A DNA stretch of 64,000 nt from Bacteroidaceae bacterium (GTDB lineage Bacteria > Bacteroidota > Bacteroidia > Bacteroidales > Bacteroidaceae), in NCBI GenBank assembly GCA_017428785.1, contig JAFRQD010000046.1, forward strand, positions 20,212-84,211, given 5' to 3'. The position numbers and the translations under genes were made by a program. The stretch's first letter is position 1, and each line of letters begins with the position of its first letter. Shown in pieces: positions 40,060 to 48,706 of the stretch. The notes below the pieces were generated by a model. That model made no database searches and was not told the DNA's origin. It saw only the letters and a list, made by a program, of their open reading frames with translations.

Positions 40060-41499
40060 CTACAGATCGAGGTTGACGCCGATGCCGAAGGTGTGGTTCT
40101 TGCGCTCGTAGACGTCTGTCTTGTCGTAGGGGCCTACTTTTGTTGTTACCTCACTATTGTTGTAGAATGTGCACATGTAACCGAGGTCGAAGCTGAGCCT
40201 CTTTGTGGCATTTATGCGGACGCCGGCACCAATCATGTTGTTCGTAAGGTTGAACGAGAGGTCGTTCATGAATTCATCATCCATGCCATAACGCGTGGTT
40301 TCCCAAGAACCGGAAATGGTGATGAGCTTGCAGATGTCCCACTCAGCACCCAGGATGAACTCGTGTGTGTTGTGGCTGATGAGGTCCTGGCGATCCATGT
40401 ACTTTGTGCTGACCTTGTCGAAGAACTGGTGGTAGGCGGCATCGAGGCGTACATTCTCAATCGGAGAGTACTGCGCACCGAGAGCAAGAAGTGCAGGAAT
40501 GTCCTCGCGAACATGTCTGCCGTCCTCGAACTGGCCGAGGATGGGAGCGGCTTGTGCTCTGACTTCCTCGCTGGGAACATTGATCTCGCTCTTGTTCTTC
40601 ATGTTCAGTCTGGTCGGGCACTCATATTTTGCCGACACATTCCATTTGTCGTTAATCTTATAATCAACACCCAGCACGACCGTTGCGCCAAAGCCAGTCT
40701 GGTCGCAATTCAACTCGATGCCGTAGTTGTTGAGAGCCTGCGTGTTGCTGATGATTCCCTGAGGAGTCTGAAGACTGTAGGCGATGGAGGGATTGACGGC
40801 GCCGTTGTAGTTGGCCGTAGCGTAGATGCCTCGTACGCCGACATAACCGGCAAGGTGGTTCGAGAACTGATAAGTGCCACCTATCTGCAAGCCGAAATGG
40901 TAATTCTTTCCTTTCATGAAGCTGTTCAAAGAGTAGCCCTTGAACTGACCTGTACCGGCAAGAGCGGAGGCAGTAGCAAGGTCGTAACCCCTTGCCAATA
41001 GCCCTTGTGCCAAAAGACCGGAAAGGACGCCGGGCGTTTGCATCTTCTGCATAATCATTGCCGAGTAGGCAGACTCGAAGGAACCGAGGCCTCTGTCGAA
41101 CTCACACTTGCCGCCGCCGCCGCTGATGGCAAAGTGCGCCGACACGCTCCACTTGTCCTTATTATAAGAAACGGTAAAGGAAGGAACAGTAGGAGCCGTT
41201 GCCCTGCCCTCGAAACGATGGGTAGGGTTGGGATCGTCGGTGTTATACTTGAAAAGCGGGAAGGTCGTTTCGATGTTACGTTGCTGGAAAGCCGTCTGGT
41301 TGTTGAGACTCAAGTGCCATCCGTTCTCGAGGAAAGCGCCGCCGGCAGGATTGGCATAGATACTGGTTAAGTCAATCTTACCTTCCTGAGCGAAGTTGCG
41401 GACGAAGGCAGCATTCTGGTTGGTGTTGGTCAGGAGACCACCTGCAAATGCGCTGCTTACAGCTGCAAATGCCATTAAACTAAGGAGTGTTTTCTTCAT
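40060..41499 (-). CDS. OmpP1/FadL/TodX family outer-membrane transporter
   Basis: The 479-residue protein has a signal peptide (MKKTLLSLMAFAAVSSAFAGG). The FadL-type N-terminal hatch carries the conserved IYANPAGGAFLENGWHLSLNNQ, and a 14-strand-type barrel ends FGIGVNLDL. The family moves hydrophobic compounds such as long-chain fatty acids or aromatics across the outer membrane. It has its own TACCTTTG promoter and terminator and is divergent from the sigma-barrel fusion gene, with both promoters within about 120 bases. Whether the two are functionally linked is unknown. Confidence 0.88.
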   Translation of the reverse strand: MKKTLLSLMAFAAVSSAFAGGLLTNTNQNAAFVRNFAQEGKIDLTSIYANPAGGAFLENGWHLSLNNQTAFQQRNIETTFPLFKYNTDDPNPTHRFEGRATAPTVPSFTVSYNKDKWSVSAHFAISGGGGKCEFDRGLGSFESAYSAMIMQKMQTPGVLSGLLAQGLLARGYDLATASALAGTGQFKGYSLNSFMKGKNYHFGLQIGGTYQFSNHLAGYVGVRGIYATANYNGAVNPSIAYSLQTPQGIISNTQALNNYGIELNCDQTGFGATVVLGVDYKINDKWNVSAKYECPTRLNMKNKSEINVPSEEVRAQAAPILGQFEDGRHVREDIPALLALGAQYSPIENVRLDAAYHQFFDKVSTKYMDRQDLISHNTHEFILGAEWDICKLITISGSWETTRYGMDDEFMNDLSFNLTNNMIGAGVRINATKRLSFDLGYMCTFYNNSEVTTKVGPYDKTDVYERKNHTFGIGVNLDL

Positions 41500-41529
41500 T
41501 TTTTACCTTAAATTGGTTAAAATCGGCTG

Positions 41530-41537
41530 CAAAGGTA
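41530..41537 (-). promoter_or_regulatory. -7 promoter element for the FadL-type gene
   Basis: The minus strand reads TACCTTTG followed by CAGCCG, 30 bases upstream of the start. Confidence 0.75.
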
Positions 41538-41652
41538 ACACAATTCTCCCGTTTGTGCAAGTTTTTCGTCGGGAAATGCACACAAAGATGCCGTTTTGTG
41601 CAATTATGCAAGGAAAACACAAGCATAGGATTGTGCATTGCCTTAAATGAAT

Positions 41653-41660
41653 TAACTTTG
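41653..41660 (+). promoter_or_regulatory. Promoter of the sigma-barrel fusion gene
   Basis: TAACTTTG follows a TTG at 41631-41633 with a 19-base gap, fitting the housekeeping consensus. This suggests the fusion gene is expressed at a basal level from a standard promoter, about 85 bases before the chosen ATG. Confidence 0.7.
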
Positions 41661-41744
41661 CATCTGTTTTGTATCTTTCAGGAAAAAACAGTTATGGCCG
41701 TGCAGTCTTTTGGCAGTTCGTCGGACTATATAGAAGGAGGCATC

Positions 41745-43400
41745 ATGTTTACGATGGAGATAACACGGCTGATAGAACGATGCAGACAAGGCGATTCGGA
41801 AGCTCTCGGCGAACTGTACAAAGCGTACGCTCACAGGATGCGTGGCGTGTGCCGACGCTATATCTCCGACGAACAAACGGTCAGCGATGTGTTGCACGAT
41901 GCGTTTGTGATTATCTTCACCTCTTTCGAAAAGCTGCGCGACGACAGCAAGGCCGAAGCTTGGATGATGTCAATAACGAGGAATGTTGCCTCGAAGTATA
42001 AGGACTATCAAGATGCGCATCGGACTTTCCTGCTTGAAGAAACAACCGAAACAAACCTTCTTGCAGAAAAGGCCGAAGAGCAGGATGTGAGGGGAATCCC
42101 TTTGGATGAGGTAATAAGACTAATTGATAGATTGCCTGAAGGATATGGGAAGGTGTTCCGCCTCTCGGTCTTCGATGGCTTGTCGCACAAAGAGATTGCC
42201 AACATCTTGGGCATTGAGGCGCATTCGTCCTCGTCGCAATTGGCACGCGCAAAGAAGATGCTTCGCAAGATGATGAGGCGTTACTGGCTTGTATTCATAT
42301 TGCTTCTTGTCCCCCTTATCCTTATTCTGTACAGGAAAGATGGCGTCGCCCCAAAAGACGAAAAGCCTATCGTGGAGAAGCAAAAGCCTCTTCCTGTTGA
42401 TTCGCATCACGAGGAGACGGGGGAACCTGCAATTGCCTCCGTGCCTAAGCATCAAGTAGCGGCAGTTGCTGCAGATACCGTGCAGGACGCAATAACTCAA
42501 GAACGGATAATGCCAGACACCTTGCAGGACAAGGAACAAGGCGATACAGTTCGTCCTGCCCCAAAGATAGAGGTAATACAGCACTATGACATGGCCGACA
42601 TAATCCATGATAATCCTCATCGGGGGACTCGTCATGAAAGAAAGTGGTCGCTTGAACTCGCATACGCGAGCGGCTTCGGCGAACAGCGCTTCAACCGTCC
42701 TTATGCTTTCACCGAGACGCCGATGATAAGTCCGACGGGCGAGGCTGCGTCGCCTGTCACGTTCGAAAACTGGAGCGACTATGCTGCATATCTTTCTGAA
42801 CTCCCTGCCGATGTCAATTCGCATACGCGTAGCGTTATCATGAATGTGGCTTTGAACAATGCCAATCAACCCGGAACAGACAAGATTATGCGAACGAGTC
42901 ACCATTATATGCCTTTCACATGCTCGTTGGCATTGAAGTACAGTCTGAGCCATCGCCTAAGCTTAGAGTCGGGTCTGAGCTATAGCCGTCTTGTTTCCAA
43001 CTTCGAAATGGGATCCGACGGCAATGCCATTCGCGAACATCAAGTCATCCATTATCTCGGAATCCCCGTAAAGGGTATATATAATATGTATAACAGAAAG
43101 GCATGGAGCCTTTATGCAAGTGTCGGCATAACAGCGGAAATCCCCGTCTTCTCATCGTTGAGCAAAAGTTATTACTTGCACAATGTGATAGCAGGCGCTG
43201 ATGGAGAAAGCATCCATGCTCCGTGGCAGTGGTCAGTTGGCACGGGAATCGGCATGGAATATAAACTGACACCAGGCATCGGCCTCTTTGTCGAGCCGAG
43301 TCTGAGATACTATATCCCTACAGGCAGCCACATCGAAACTTACTATACCAAGCATCCGTTTACATTCTCCTTGCCTTTAGGTATAAGATTTACATGGTAG
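41745..43400 (+). CDS. ECF sigma factor fused through one TM helix to an outer-membrane beta-barrel
   Basis: From ATG at 41745 (AGAAGGAGG lies 4 bases upstream; in-frame ATGs at 41694 and 41754 are alternatives) the protein is 551 residues in one uninterrupted frame. Residues 6-85 are sigma2 (IERCRQGDSEALGELYKAYAH, VLHDAFVIIF). Residues 120-176 are sigma4 with its helix-turn-helix (LSHKEIANILGIEAHSSSSQ, RAKKMLRKMM). Residues 181-196 are a transmembrane helix preceded by MMRRY, so the sigma part is cytosolic. Residues 198-300 are a charged, Pro-containing linker. Residues about 301-551 look like an 8-10-strand barrel ending GIRFTW, a beta-signal. No anti-sigma domain is visible. Separate anti-sigma proteins spanning both membranes are known from Bacteroides; here the sigma factor itself has that layout. 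Radical SAM and oxidoreductase genes follow. Confidence 0.85.
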   Translation: MFTMEITRLIERCRQGDSEALGELYKAYAHRMRGVCRRYISDEQTVSDVLHDAFVIIFTSFEKLRDDSKAEAWMMSITRNVASKYKDYQDAHRTFLLEETTETNLLAEKAEEQDVRGIPLDEVIRLIDRLPEGYGKVFRLSVFDGLSHKEIANILGIEAHSSSSQLARAKKMLRKMMRRYWLVFILLLVPLILILYRKDGVAPKDEKPIVEKQKPLPVDSHHEETGEPAIASVPKHQVAAVAADTVQDAITQERIMPDTLQDKEQGDTVRPAPKIEVIQHYDMADIIHDNPHRGTRHERKWSLELAYASGFGEQRFNRPYAFTETPMISPTGEAASPVTFENWSDYAAYLSELPADVNSHTRSVIMNVALNNANQPGTDKIMRTSHHYMPFTCSLALKYSLSHRLSLESGLSYSRLVSNFEMGSDGNAIREHQVIHYLGIPVKGIYNMYNRKAWSLYASVGITAEIPVFSSLSKSYYLHNVIAGADGESIHAPWQWSVGTGIGMEYKLTPGIGLFVEPSLRYYIPTGSHIETYYTKHPFTFSLPLGIRFTW

Positions 43401-43462
43401 TGGTGCAGTCATCCGTTGCATAATCGGACTTATTTAATAGAGAACAATATGCAACGAAAGCT

Positions 43463-44551
43463 ATGTACAACATCTATGATTATGCTTACAACGGATTCCT
43501 CTACTTGAATAATATGGCAAGGCCGAGGCACAAACTGCTGTCGGGGCTGATGATATACTCAACCACACTTTGCCAGTCGAGATGCAAGCATTGCAACATT
43601 TGGCAAAAGCCACCAGAGCATCTGCCATTCGAAGATATCAAAAGAGTGATGGAGAGTCGCTGCATAACTCGTCGGACAACCGTTGGTTTGGAAGGCGGAG
43701 AGTTTGTCTTGCATCCGCAGGCCTATGAGATTATGGCGTGGTTCAGAGAGCATCATCCCAATTATACTTTGCTATCGAATTGTCTCGCACCTCGCCGTGT
43801 CATAGATGCCGTGCGACTTTATCATCCCCGGCATCTGTACCTGTCTCTCGATGGCGACCGCGAAAGTTACCTGCGGATGCGAGGCAGGGATGGTTATGAC
43901 CGGGTGATTCAGGTCGTCGAAGCCTTGAAGGGGGAAGTCCCATTGTCGCTGATGTTCTGCCTTTCGCCTTGGAATACTTTCGAAGACATGGCCTTTGTCA
44001 TTGATGTTGCCAAGCATTATGGCGTGGATGTTCGTATCGGCATCTATGGAACAATGGCTTTCTTCGATACGACGAGCAAGTTGTTGAACGCCTCTGATTT
44101 CGTGAAGCAAATTCCGCAAAGCATTCATGACACGCAGGAGAACTATGATTTCGTGGCCCTATATGACCAGTGGCGAAACGGGCATCTGCGATTGCGCTGC
44201 CATAGTATTATGAGCAACCTCGTCATTCACAGCAATGGCGATGTGCCGCTTTGCCAGAACCTTGATGTCCTTTTGGGCAACATTCACAAGCAATCGCTTG
44301 ATGATATTTTCAACGGGGCAATGGCATGCCAGACTCAGCAGCACTATTCGCGGCGATGCAACGACTGCTGGATTAACTTCCATCGCAAGTACGACATCAT
44401 CCTCGTACGAAGTCTTGAGCGTCTGTTTCCCAAGTGGCTTATTGAGAAGTTCTATGGTTCATATCAATGGACAGCAGACAAGAAGCAAACATACAAGCAA
44501 CACATGAAGCAAAGCAATGATACAAAAACTGATTCGCAGCCTCAAGCGTAA
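43463..44551 (+). CDS. Radical SAM protein with SPASM-like C-terminus
   Basis: The 362-residue protein has the 4Fe-4S motif CQSRCKHCN (Cys37, Cys41, Cys44), VGLEGGEFVLHP in place of the usual GGEP strand and HLYLSLDGDRESYLRMRG. C-terminal cysteines (PLCQNLDVLLGNI and RRCNDCWINFHRKYD, about 262-315) resemble a SPASM or twitch cluster-binding region. Such enzymes modify peptides or small molecules by radical chemistry. It begins 62 bases after the sigma-barrel fusion and overlaps the oxidoreductase gene by 35 bases, so the three may form an operon. No short precursor peptide gene is evident nearby. The substrate is unknown. Confidence 0.85.
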   Translation: MYNIYDYAYNGFLYLNNMARPRHKLLSGLMIYSTTLCQSRCKHCNIWQKPPEHLPFEDIKRVMESRCITRRTTVGLEGGEFVLHPQAYEIMAWFREHHPNYTLLSNCLAPRRVIDAVRLYHPRHLYLSLDGDRESYLRMRGRDGYDRVIQVVEALKGEVPLSLMFCLSPWNTFEDMAFVIDVAKHYGVDVRIGIYGTMAFFDTTSKLLNASDFVKQIPQSIHDTQENYDFVALYDQWRNGHLRLRCHSIMSNLVIHSNGDVPLCQNLDVLLGNIHKQSLDDIFNGAMACQTQQHYSRRCNDCWINFHRKYDIILVRSLERLFPKWLIEKFYGSYQWTADKKQTYKQHMKQSNDTKTDSQPQA

Positions 44552-45542
44552 GCGTACAGATTGTTATCTGTGCCAAAGGTACCAATGTCAGTATGCCTTC
44601 GTCGGCATGGGGCAGCACTCGCTGACTAACCTTTACCCGGTAATTCATTATCTTGGCCTGCCATTGAAATACATTTGTGTTACGACAGCACACAGGGCAA
44701 AGCTGATAGGAAAGAAATATCCCCATGTGAAGGCAACAGCGTCGCTCGACGAGGTTCTCAACGACGAGGAAGTGAAGGGCGTATTCGTCTCGGCCTTGCC
44801 CTCTGCTCATTTCTCCATTGCCTCACAGGTCTTGAAGAGTGGGAAGTCGTTGTTCATAGAAAAGCCTCCTTGCCAGACATTAGAAGAACTTGATGCCCTC
44901 ATCAGCCTTCAGCGACAATATGGTTCGCCGGTTGCTATGGTGGGGATGCAGAAACGGTATGCTCCGGCAGTCCGTTTGTTAAGGAAACGGCTTGGCAGAG
45001 AGCAGCCTCTGAGCTATGATATGCACTACCTTACGGGCGCTTATCCTGAGGGCGATGCCCTGCTTGACCTTTATATCCATCCCGTTGACTTAGCGTGTCA
45101 CCTGTTTGGCCGGCCGGAAATCTTGGCGTGCAGGAAGGTCGCAAAGGATTCATACATACTCATGCTTCAGCATCCACACGTTGCAGGTACGCTCGAGCTC
45201 TCTGCTGCTTATAGTTGGACGGGCTCGGAAGAAACATTGAAAGTCTGCACGCGTTCAAGGATTTATCGTTTGGAGCAAATGGAAGAGCTGACGTTTGAGC
45301 CCAAGCCTTCCTGCATTCTCGGCCTTCCGACGGATAAGATGTTGCACCATCATACGTTGGAGGAACACTTGTATCAACGCAATAACGCAATCCCCATACC
45401 AGCTAACAATCAAATCTATTCGCAGGGTTTCTTTAATGAGATCGAGGCATTTGTGTCCGCCATTGAGCAGAGCCGTTCGGATGTCCTTACCTCTCTGCCT
45501 TCGCTTAGAATGACTTATGGGACATTGCTGAACATCAAGTGA
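44517..45542 (+). CDS. Gfo/Idh/MocA family NAD(P)-dependent oxidoreductase
   Basis: The 341-residue protein has a Rossmann region (QYAFVGMGQHSLTNLYPVI) and the family signature SGKSLFIEKPPCQTLEELDAL. It continues with MVGMQKRYAPAVRLL and DLYIHPVDLACHLFG, where the His in YIHPVD is the usual catalytic position. The family acts on sugars, inositols and related alcohols. The N-terminal 24 residues are basic and Cys-containing (KRKRTDCYLCQRYQC), which is unusual. It overlaps the radical SAM gene by 35 bases, so translation is probably coupled. Confidence 0.84.
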   Translation: MIQKLIRSLKRKRTDCYLCQRYQCQYAFVGMGQHSLTNLYPVIHYLGLPLKYICVTTAHRAKLIGKKYPHVKATASLDEVLNDEEVKGVFVSALPSAHFSIASQVLKSGKSLFIEKPPCQTLEELDALISLQRQYGSPVAMVGMQKRYAPAVRLLRKRLGREQPLSYDMHYLTGAYPEGDALLDLYIHPVDLACHLFGRPEILACRKVAKDSYILMLQHPHVAGTLELSAAYSWTGSEETLKVCTRSRIYRLEQMEELTFEPKPSCILGLPTDKMLHHHTLEEHLYQRNNAIPIPANNQIYSQGFFNEIEAFVSAIEQSRSDVLTSLPSLRMTYGTLLNIK

Positions 45543-45545
45543 TGT

Positions 45546-46874
45546 CTAATCCCCTGCGAGGGCATAGATTGTCTTCTGTCCCTTTATCTTGAGGCCTTTG
45601 ATGCGGGAGAGGAGTTCGCGAGCGATGGCGCGTTCCACGGCAACATAAGACCAATGGGGCAGCACGTCGATACGGCCGATTTGACTGCTCTCAAGACCGC
45701 CTTGCTTTGTGAGGAAGCCCACGATATCCCCGCGGCTTATCTTGTCCTTCTTGCCTTTACCTATATATAATGTCACCCAAAGCGGCTTCTCTGGCTTGGG
45801 AACTTTGGTCGGCAAAGCAACGGTTTCGACCTCTTCAACGATATAAGAAGGCAAGTTTTCCTCAGGTCCGAGGATGAAATAGGCGCTTCCGTTCATGTCC
45901 CACCTTGCCGTTCTGCCGTTGCGATGCGTGCAAGCCTCCTCATTTAAGGGCAGGTGGTAGTGGATGATATTATCGACATCCGTGATGTCCAGGCCGCGAG
46001 AGGCGAGGTCGGTGCTGACGAAGACGTTGCACGAGCCGTTCATAAAGCGGTAGAGCGCCCTTTCGCGGTCGCGCTGTTCCATGCCTCCGTGGAAGATGTC
46101 GGCCATGATGTCTTGTTTTTCAAGGAAGCCTCCTACGCGTTCGACGCTCTCTCTGTAACCCACAAAAACGAGGCTTTTCTGCGTCCCGAGCGTGCAAAGC
46201 AGGTGATACAAGGTCTGCAGCTTGTCCTTTTCGGGCGACTTGACGACCAAGAGACTGATGCGGTCGTCGCTCTCCTCATCAAGGAAGTTGAGGCGGACAT
46301 AGCGGTCTGTTCCCACGAACGACGGGATGTCCTCACTGTCGGTGGCGGAGAGGAGGATGCGTTGCTGCAGGTAGGGTAGGAGGGAGATGATGCTTTGCAT
46401 CTGCTCGCGAAAGCCCAACTCGAGCGACTTGTCGAACTCATCTATGACGAGCGTCTGGACGCAATCGGCCAGCAGATTGCCTTTCTGCAGATGGTCGAGC
46501 AACCTGCCTGGCGTAGCAGCCACGAGATGAGGTCGAAGCCCCTTCAGAAGCTGATGCTCCTCCATTGCTGGACGGCCTCCATAACAAGCGCAGACGCGGA
46601 GCTCGGAACACAGCCTGCGAGCCACATCGGCTGTCTGAATCGCCAGTTCTCGCGAGGGAACGATGACGAGAGCCTGCAGGCCGTCGTTCTTCGCATCGAG
46701 CTTCTCCAGCAAGGGCAACAGGTATGCAAGTGTCTTGCCCGAGCCTGTGGGGCTGAGGAGCACTACCGACGCGCCCTTCCGAGCCGTGCTGAGCATGTCC
46801 TGCTGCATGGCGTTGAGGGCAAAAGACCCCCCATCCTCCTTTAGGGGGAGCATTTTACTAAAGTCTGTTACCAT
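45546..46874 (-). CDS. DEAD-box RNA helicase, DbpA-like, with DEFD motif
   Basis: The 442-residue protein has helicase motifs SPTGSGKT (41-48), VPSRELA, TPGRLLDHL, VIDEFDKSLELGF with DEFD at 145-148 in place of DEAD, LLSATDSE and HRNGRTAR. A C-terminal DbpA-type RNA-binding domain (SRGDIVGFLTKQGGLESSQIGRIDVL) suggests a role in 50S ribosome assembly at 23S rRNA helix 92. The first 17 residues (MVTDFSKMLPLKEDGGS) and the start codon lie inside a palindromic element (46822-46920); an ATG at codon 8 or 23 could be used instead. Confidence 0.88.
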   Translation of the reverse strand: MVTDFSKMLPLKEDGGSFALNAMQQDMLSTARKGASVVLLSPTGSGKTLAYLLPLLEKLDAKNDGLQALVIVPSRELAIQTADVARRLCSELRVCACYGGRPAMEEHQLLKGLRPHLVAATPGRLLDHLQKGNLLADCVQTLVIDEFDKSLELGFREQMQSIISLLPYLQQRILLSATDSEDIPSFVGTDRYVRLNFLDEESDDRISLLVVKSPEKDKLQTLYHLLCTLGTQKSLVFVGYRESVERVGGFLEKQDIMADIFHGGMEQRDRERALYRFMNGSCNVFVSTDLASRGLDITDVDNIIHYHLPLNEEACTHRNGRTARWDMNGSAYFILGPEENLPSYIVEEVETVALPTKVPKPEKPLWVTLYIGKGKKDKISRGDIVGFLTKQGGLESSQIGRIDVLPHWSYVAVERAIARELLSRIKGLKIKGQKTIYALAGD

Positions 46875-46920
46875 CGTGCCGTTATCATAATAATTCCCCC
46901 TAAGGGGGGTTAGGGGGTCC
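46822..46920 (-). repeat. Palindromic element containing the dbpA-like start codon
   Basis: On the coding strand it runs from GGACCCCCTAACCCCCCTTA to GGATGGGGGGTCTTT, whose ends are inverted repeats, with a second palindrome CTCCCCCTAAAGGAGG inside. It spans the junction with the antiporter stop, the helicase ATG and its first 17 codons. Confidence 0.78.
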
Positions 46921-48320
46921 TATCTCAGGAAATAATCCACGAGGAAATAGATGCCGAGGCTGACGAACCAGCCGAGAAGCACCTTCCAAGTTATGTGTTT
47001 GAAATACCACCAAATGGTGACGTCCTCAGCCTTCATGAGCGCGTAGCCTGCCGTATTTCCGATGGGCAGCAGGCAGCCGCCGACGCAGCCGCTCAGCGTG
47101 ATGAGGTGCCAATACTGTCCGTTCTGCACGAAGCTCTGCATGTATTCGGTCATGCCGCTCACGTTCCCGTCGAGGACAGGATAGATGGAGATGCCGCTTA
47201 TGACGAGGGCAATGTTGTCCATCACAGCGCTGACGGCACCGAGAACGAGCGACATTATATATATATTGTGGATGTATTCGTTGCACCAGCCGGCCACACT
47301 GTTCATCGCGCCAACCTCGATGAGGATGTCTACCGAGAGGCCAACGCCGAGGAAGAACATTATCATTTGCATCACCTCGTACTGAAGGCTGCGATTTGTG
47401 CGGGCCTGAAGGGGTTGGTCGCTGAGGATGCGCTTGCGGTTGATGATCTCGTTTACCACCCAAAGCACGCCAAGCACGCAGAGAGCGCCAAGGAAAGGAG
47501 GCAGGTTGGTGAGCCTGTAGAATGTCGGGACGAACCACAACCCCACAATCCCGAGGAAGAGCATCAGGATTTGCTGCCAGATTTTCACATCCGCATCGTC
47601 GCCTCTGAACATGATGTTGCTGCGCTTCAGGTCGAGATGGCCAGGCAACTTCCTGCCTATCAAGTAGGTGGGAATAGCAGTTGCGAAGAGAGCAGGCAGG
47701 ACGAGGGCTGCCGTGTAGTTCGTAGGCGTTACGGCTCCACGTGTCCAAACGAGCAGAGATGTGACGTCGCCAATGACGGTGAAGCATCCGCCGCAGTTCG
47801 TGGCTATCACGATGATAGCGCCCAAGAGCATCCTTTGCCTGTGATTGACAACAAGTTGGTTCATCACCATCAGCATCACGACTGCCGAAGTCAGGTTGTC
47901 CAGGTTGGCAGAGAGCCCGAAACTGCACAGGGCAAGCATCCAGACCGTTACCCAGGAGTTTCGTGAGCGGCAGAGCTTCGTGACGAGGTCGAAGCATCCG
48001 TTGTTCGCCAGCACGTCCACAATTGCCATCGTCGTCAGCAAATACATCACCACGCTCGTCAGTTGGGCAATGTGGCTCGAGAAGACTTCCTGCCGGATGA
48101 ACTCGTTGACTGCCTTGATGCTATAGTCTTGACTGCCAAGGAATTCTCGGAACACGCTGTCGTGAAGCGTCTCGATATAGTAAGGGCCTACGCAGACATA
48201 CAAAACCCATCCCCACACTCCGCAGAAGAGCGCCACGGTGGCTTTGTTGATGCGGGTAATGTGCTCCGTGCAGATAAGCAGATAACCGAGCAACATCAGG
48301 GTGACAATAGCAATAGTCAT
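46920..48320 (-). CDS. NhaD-type sodium:proton antiporter
   Basis: The 466-residue protein has about 12 hydrophobic segments and NhaD-like features: LFCGVWGWVLYV, FGLSANLDNLTSAVVMLMVMNQLV, TNCGGCFTVIGDVTSLLVW and VMDNIALVISGISIYP. NhaD exports Na+ or Li+ in exchange for protons and keeps pH and sodium balance. The gene lies downstream of a TAACTTTG motif that would give a leader of about 155 bases containing heptamer repeats. The helicase start is 45 bases away on the same strand, so this antiporter is in fact upstream of it in transcription order only if read through. Confidence 0.86.
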   Translation of the reverse strand: MTIAIVTLMLLGYLLICTEHITRINKATVALFCGVWGWVLYVCVGPYYIETLHDSVFREFLGSQDYSIKAVNEFIRQEVFSSHIAQLTSVVMYLLTTMAIVDVLANNGCFDLVTKLCRSRNSWVTVWMLALCSFGLSANLDNLTSAVVMLMVMNQLVVNHRQRMLLGAIIVIATNCGGCFTVIGDVTSLLVWTRGAVTPTNYTAALVLPALFATAIPTYLIGRKLPGHLDLKRSNIMFRGDDADVKIWQQILMLFLGIVGLWFVPTFYRLTNLPPFLGALCVLGVLWVVNEIINRKRILSDQPLQARTNRSLQYEVMQMIMFFLGVGLSVDILIEVGAMNSVAGWCNEYIHNIYIMSLVLGAVSAVMDNIALVISGISIYPVLDGNVSGMTEYMQSFVQNGQYWHLITLSGCVGGCLLPIGNTAGYALMKAEDVTIWWYFKHITWKVLLGWFVSLGIYFLVDYFLR

Positions 48321-48339
48321 GGCAGTTAATGAAATAATT

Positions 48340-48475
48340 TTAGTAGTTAGAAGAAGTTAGAAGAAGATATGTCGCTTTCAGCGACGAAGTTAGAGGACAA
48401 TACTTCTGGTTGTCGAAAACTGTTGTCTTTTATCTCCTTCTGTCTTCTTTTATCTTCATCTATCTCCTTGTTTGA
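48340..48475 (+). repeat. Purine/pyrimidine heptamer arrays with an internal hairpin
   Basis: GTTAGAAGAA-type units at 48345-48375 face CTTCTGTCTTCTTTTATCTT-type units at 48436-48470 in inverted sense. Between them GTCGCT-TTC-AGCGAC is a perfect 6-bp hairpin. The array lies in the predicted leader of the antiporter gene. Confidence 0.6.
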
Positions 48476-48479
48476 TGTG

Positions 48480-48487
48480 CAAAGTTA
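48480..48487 (-). promoter_or_regulatory. Possible promoter for the antiporter gene
   Basis: The minus strand reads TAACTTTG followed by CACATC. It is about 160 bases from the antiporter start, so the transcript would carry a long leader with the repeats above. The remaining spacer to 48706 shows nothing else I can identify. Confidence 0.5.
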
Positions 48488-48706
48488 GTTAAAAATCCTC
48501 AAAACGACAAGCAATTCATTGTTAATTCTCACAAAACACCTAATTTTGTATCGAAAAAGCAAACAAGCCAAACAAAAGAAAATGATATTATATAACCGCG
48601 AATTGCACGAGTTGTACGAATTGGCTACGCCCTTGGCAGCAAGAATCAATTCGTGAGATTCGTGTAATTTGTGGTCGAAGAAAATCCTAATTCCGTACGT
48701 CACATT

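Noticed and set aside
41487-41744. N-terminal extension of the sigma-barrel protein
   Set aside because: The upstream part includes the promoter at 41653 and reads through the antisense start region of the FadL-type gene; sigma2 begins just after 41745.
46890-46920. The palindrome before the helicase as a rho-independent terminator of the antiporter gene
   Set aside because: It has no T-run, and it is part of a larger inverted-repeat element spanning the helicase start.
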